From NCBI GenBank assembly GCA_945906715.1, contig CAMDRK010000174.1, forward strand, positions 1-5,876: 5,876 nucleotides of DNA. The letters are read 5' to 3'. The notes below the pieces were generated by a model that made no database searches, had not been told where the DNA came from, and worked only from the letters and a program-made list of their open reading frames with translations. The position numbers were made by a program, and so were the translations under genes. This document shows positions 5,818 through 5,876 of the stretch, piece by piece; position 1 is the first letter of the stretch, and each line of letters begins with the position of its first letter. The stretch comes from Nitrospira lenta (GTDB lineage Bacteria > Nitrospirota > Nitrospiria > Nitrospirales > Nitrospiraceae).

Positions 5818-5845
5818 ACTGGATTCCCGCTTTCGCGGGAATGAC
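5818..5845 (-). repeat. 28-bp hairpin repeat, right copy, flanking GIY-YIG gene
   Basis: This is an exact reverse complement of 5457-5484 (28 of 28). On the + strand it reads ATTCCCGC (5823-5830), TTTC, GCGGGAAT (5835-5842). It lies 34 bases after the nuclease stop codon and may also serve as its transcript end, although no T-tract follows. Identity stops at exactly the same boundary on both sides. Confidence 0.9.
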
Positions 5846-5851
5846 GAATTG

Positions 5852-5876
5852 TACCCACTCACTTTGGAGAAGACCC
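5852..5876 (-). repeat. Outer imperfect inverted repeat, right copy (cut by window end)
   Basis: This is the partner of 5370-5394 in inverted orientation, 22 of 25 bases identical. It begins six bases after the right 28-bp repeat, whereas on the left side the gap is 62 bases, so the two nested repeats are not arranged symmetrically. Confidence 0.6.

Noticed and set aside
5451..5862. Reading frames on the - strand opposite the GIY-YIG gene
   Set aside because: They are antisense to a gene with all the conserved nuclease motifs and partly encode the hairpin repeats (SFPRKRESS-type peptide), a common artefact of this repeat.

Overview
The window comes from a Gram-negative bacterium of moderately high GC content. 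A type I secretion operon with a TolC-type outer-membrane protein shows that there is an outer membrane. No rRNA or other taxonomic marker is present. The gene mix and the GGGAC-type palindromic repeats would fit a Nitrospira-like or proteobacterial genome, but that is only an impression.

Left part (1-3013, + strand): the distal half of a type I secretion operon. It holds the last 70 codons of the ABC transporter/ATPase, a complete HlyD-family membrane fusion protein and a complete TolC-family outer-membrane factor. They are spaced 32 and 10 bases apart. Together they would form a one-step export channel from cytoplasm to outside. The exported substrate is not in the window.

Middle (3014-4163): a brnT/brnA toxin-antitoxin pair on the - strand, toxin first, with a 38-base gene overlap. 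A near-consensus promoter precedes it, and a perfect 6+6 inverted repeat that looks like an autoregulatory operator overlaps the -10 box. Both sides of the pair carry palindromic repeats of one family. On the left is a compact REPIN-like doublet (3135-3239). On the right is a longer, partly decayed array (3900-4160) that fills almost the whole 330-base gap between brnT and the next gene. The repeats come in two variants in opposite orientation. They keep one A.A mismatch and share a compensatory base-pair change, which is good evidence that the hairpin itself is maintained.

Right part (4164-5876): a secreted or periplasmic protein with three TPR-like repeats on the - strand, its stop codon 4 bases from the last repeat unit. 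Then comes a small GIY-YIG nuclease gene on the + strand, enclosed by two perfect 28-bp inverted copies of a hairpin repeat. An imperfect 25-bp inverted repeat lies outside these and reaches the right end of the window. This cassette looks like a mobile or formerly mobile unit and is the most interesting item in the window.

Overall, a conventional secretion operon is followed by about 2.9 kb of accessory sequence in which hairpin repeats bracket a toxin-antitoxin pair and a homing-endonuclease-like gene.
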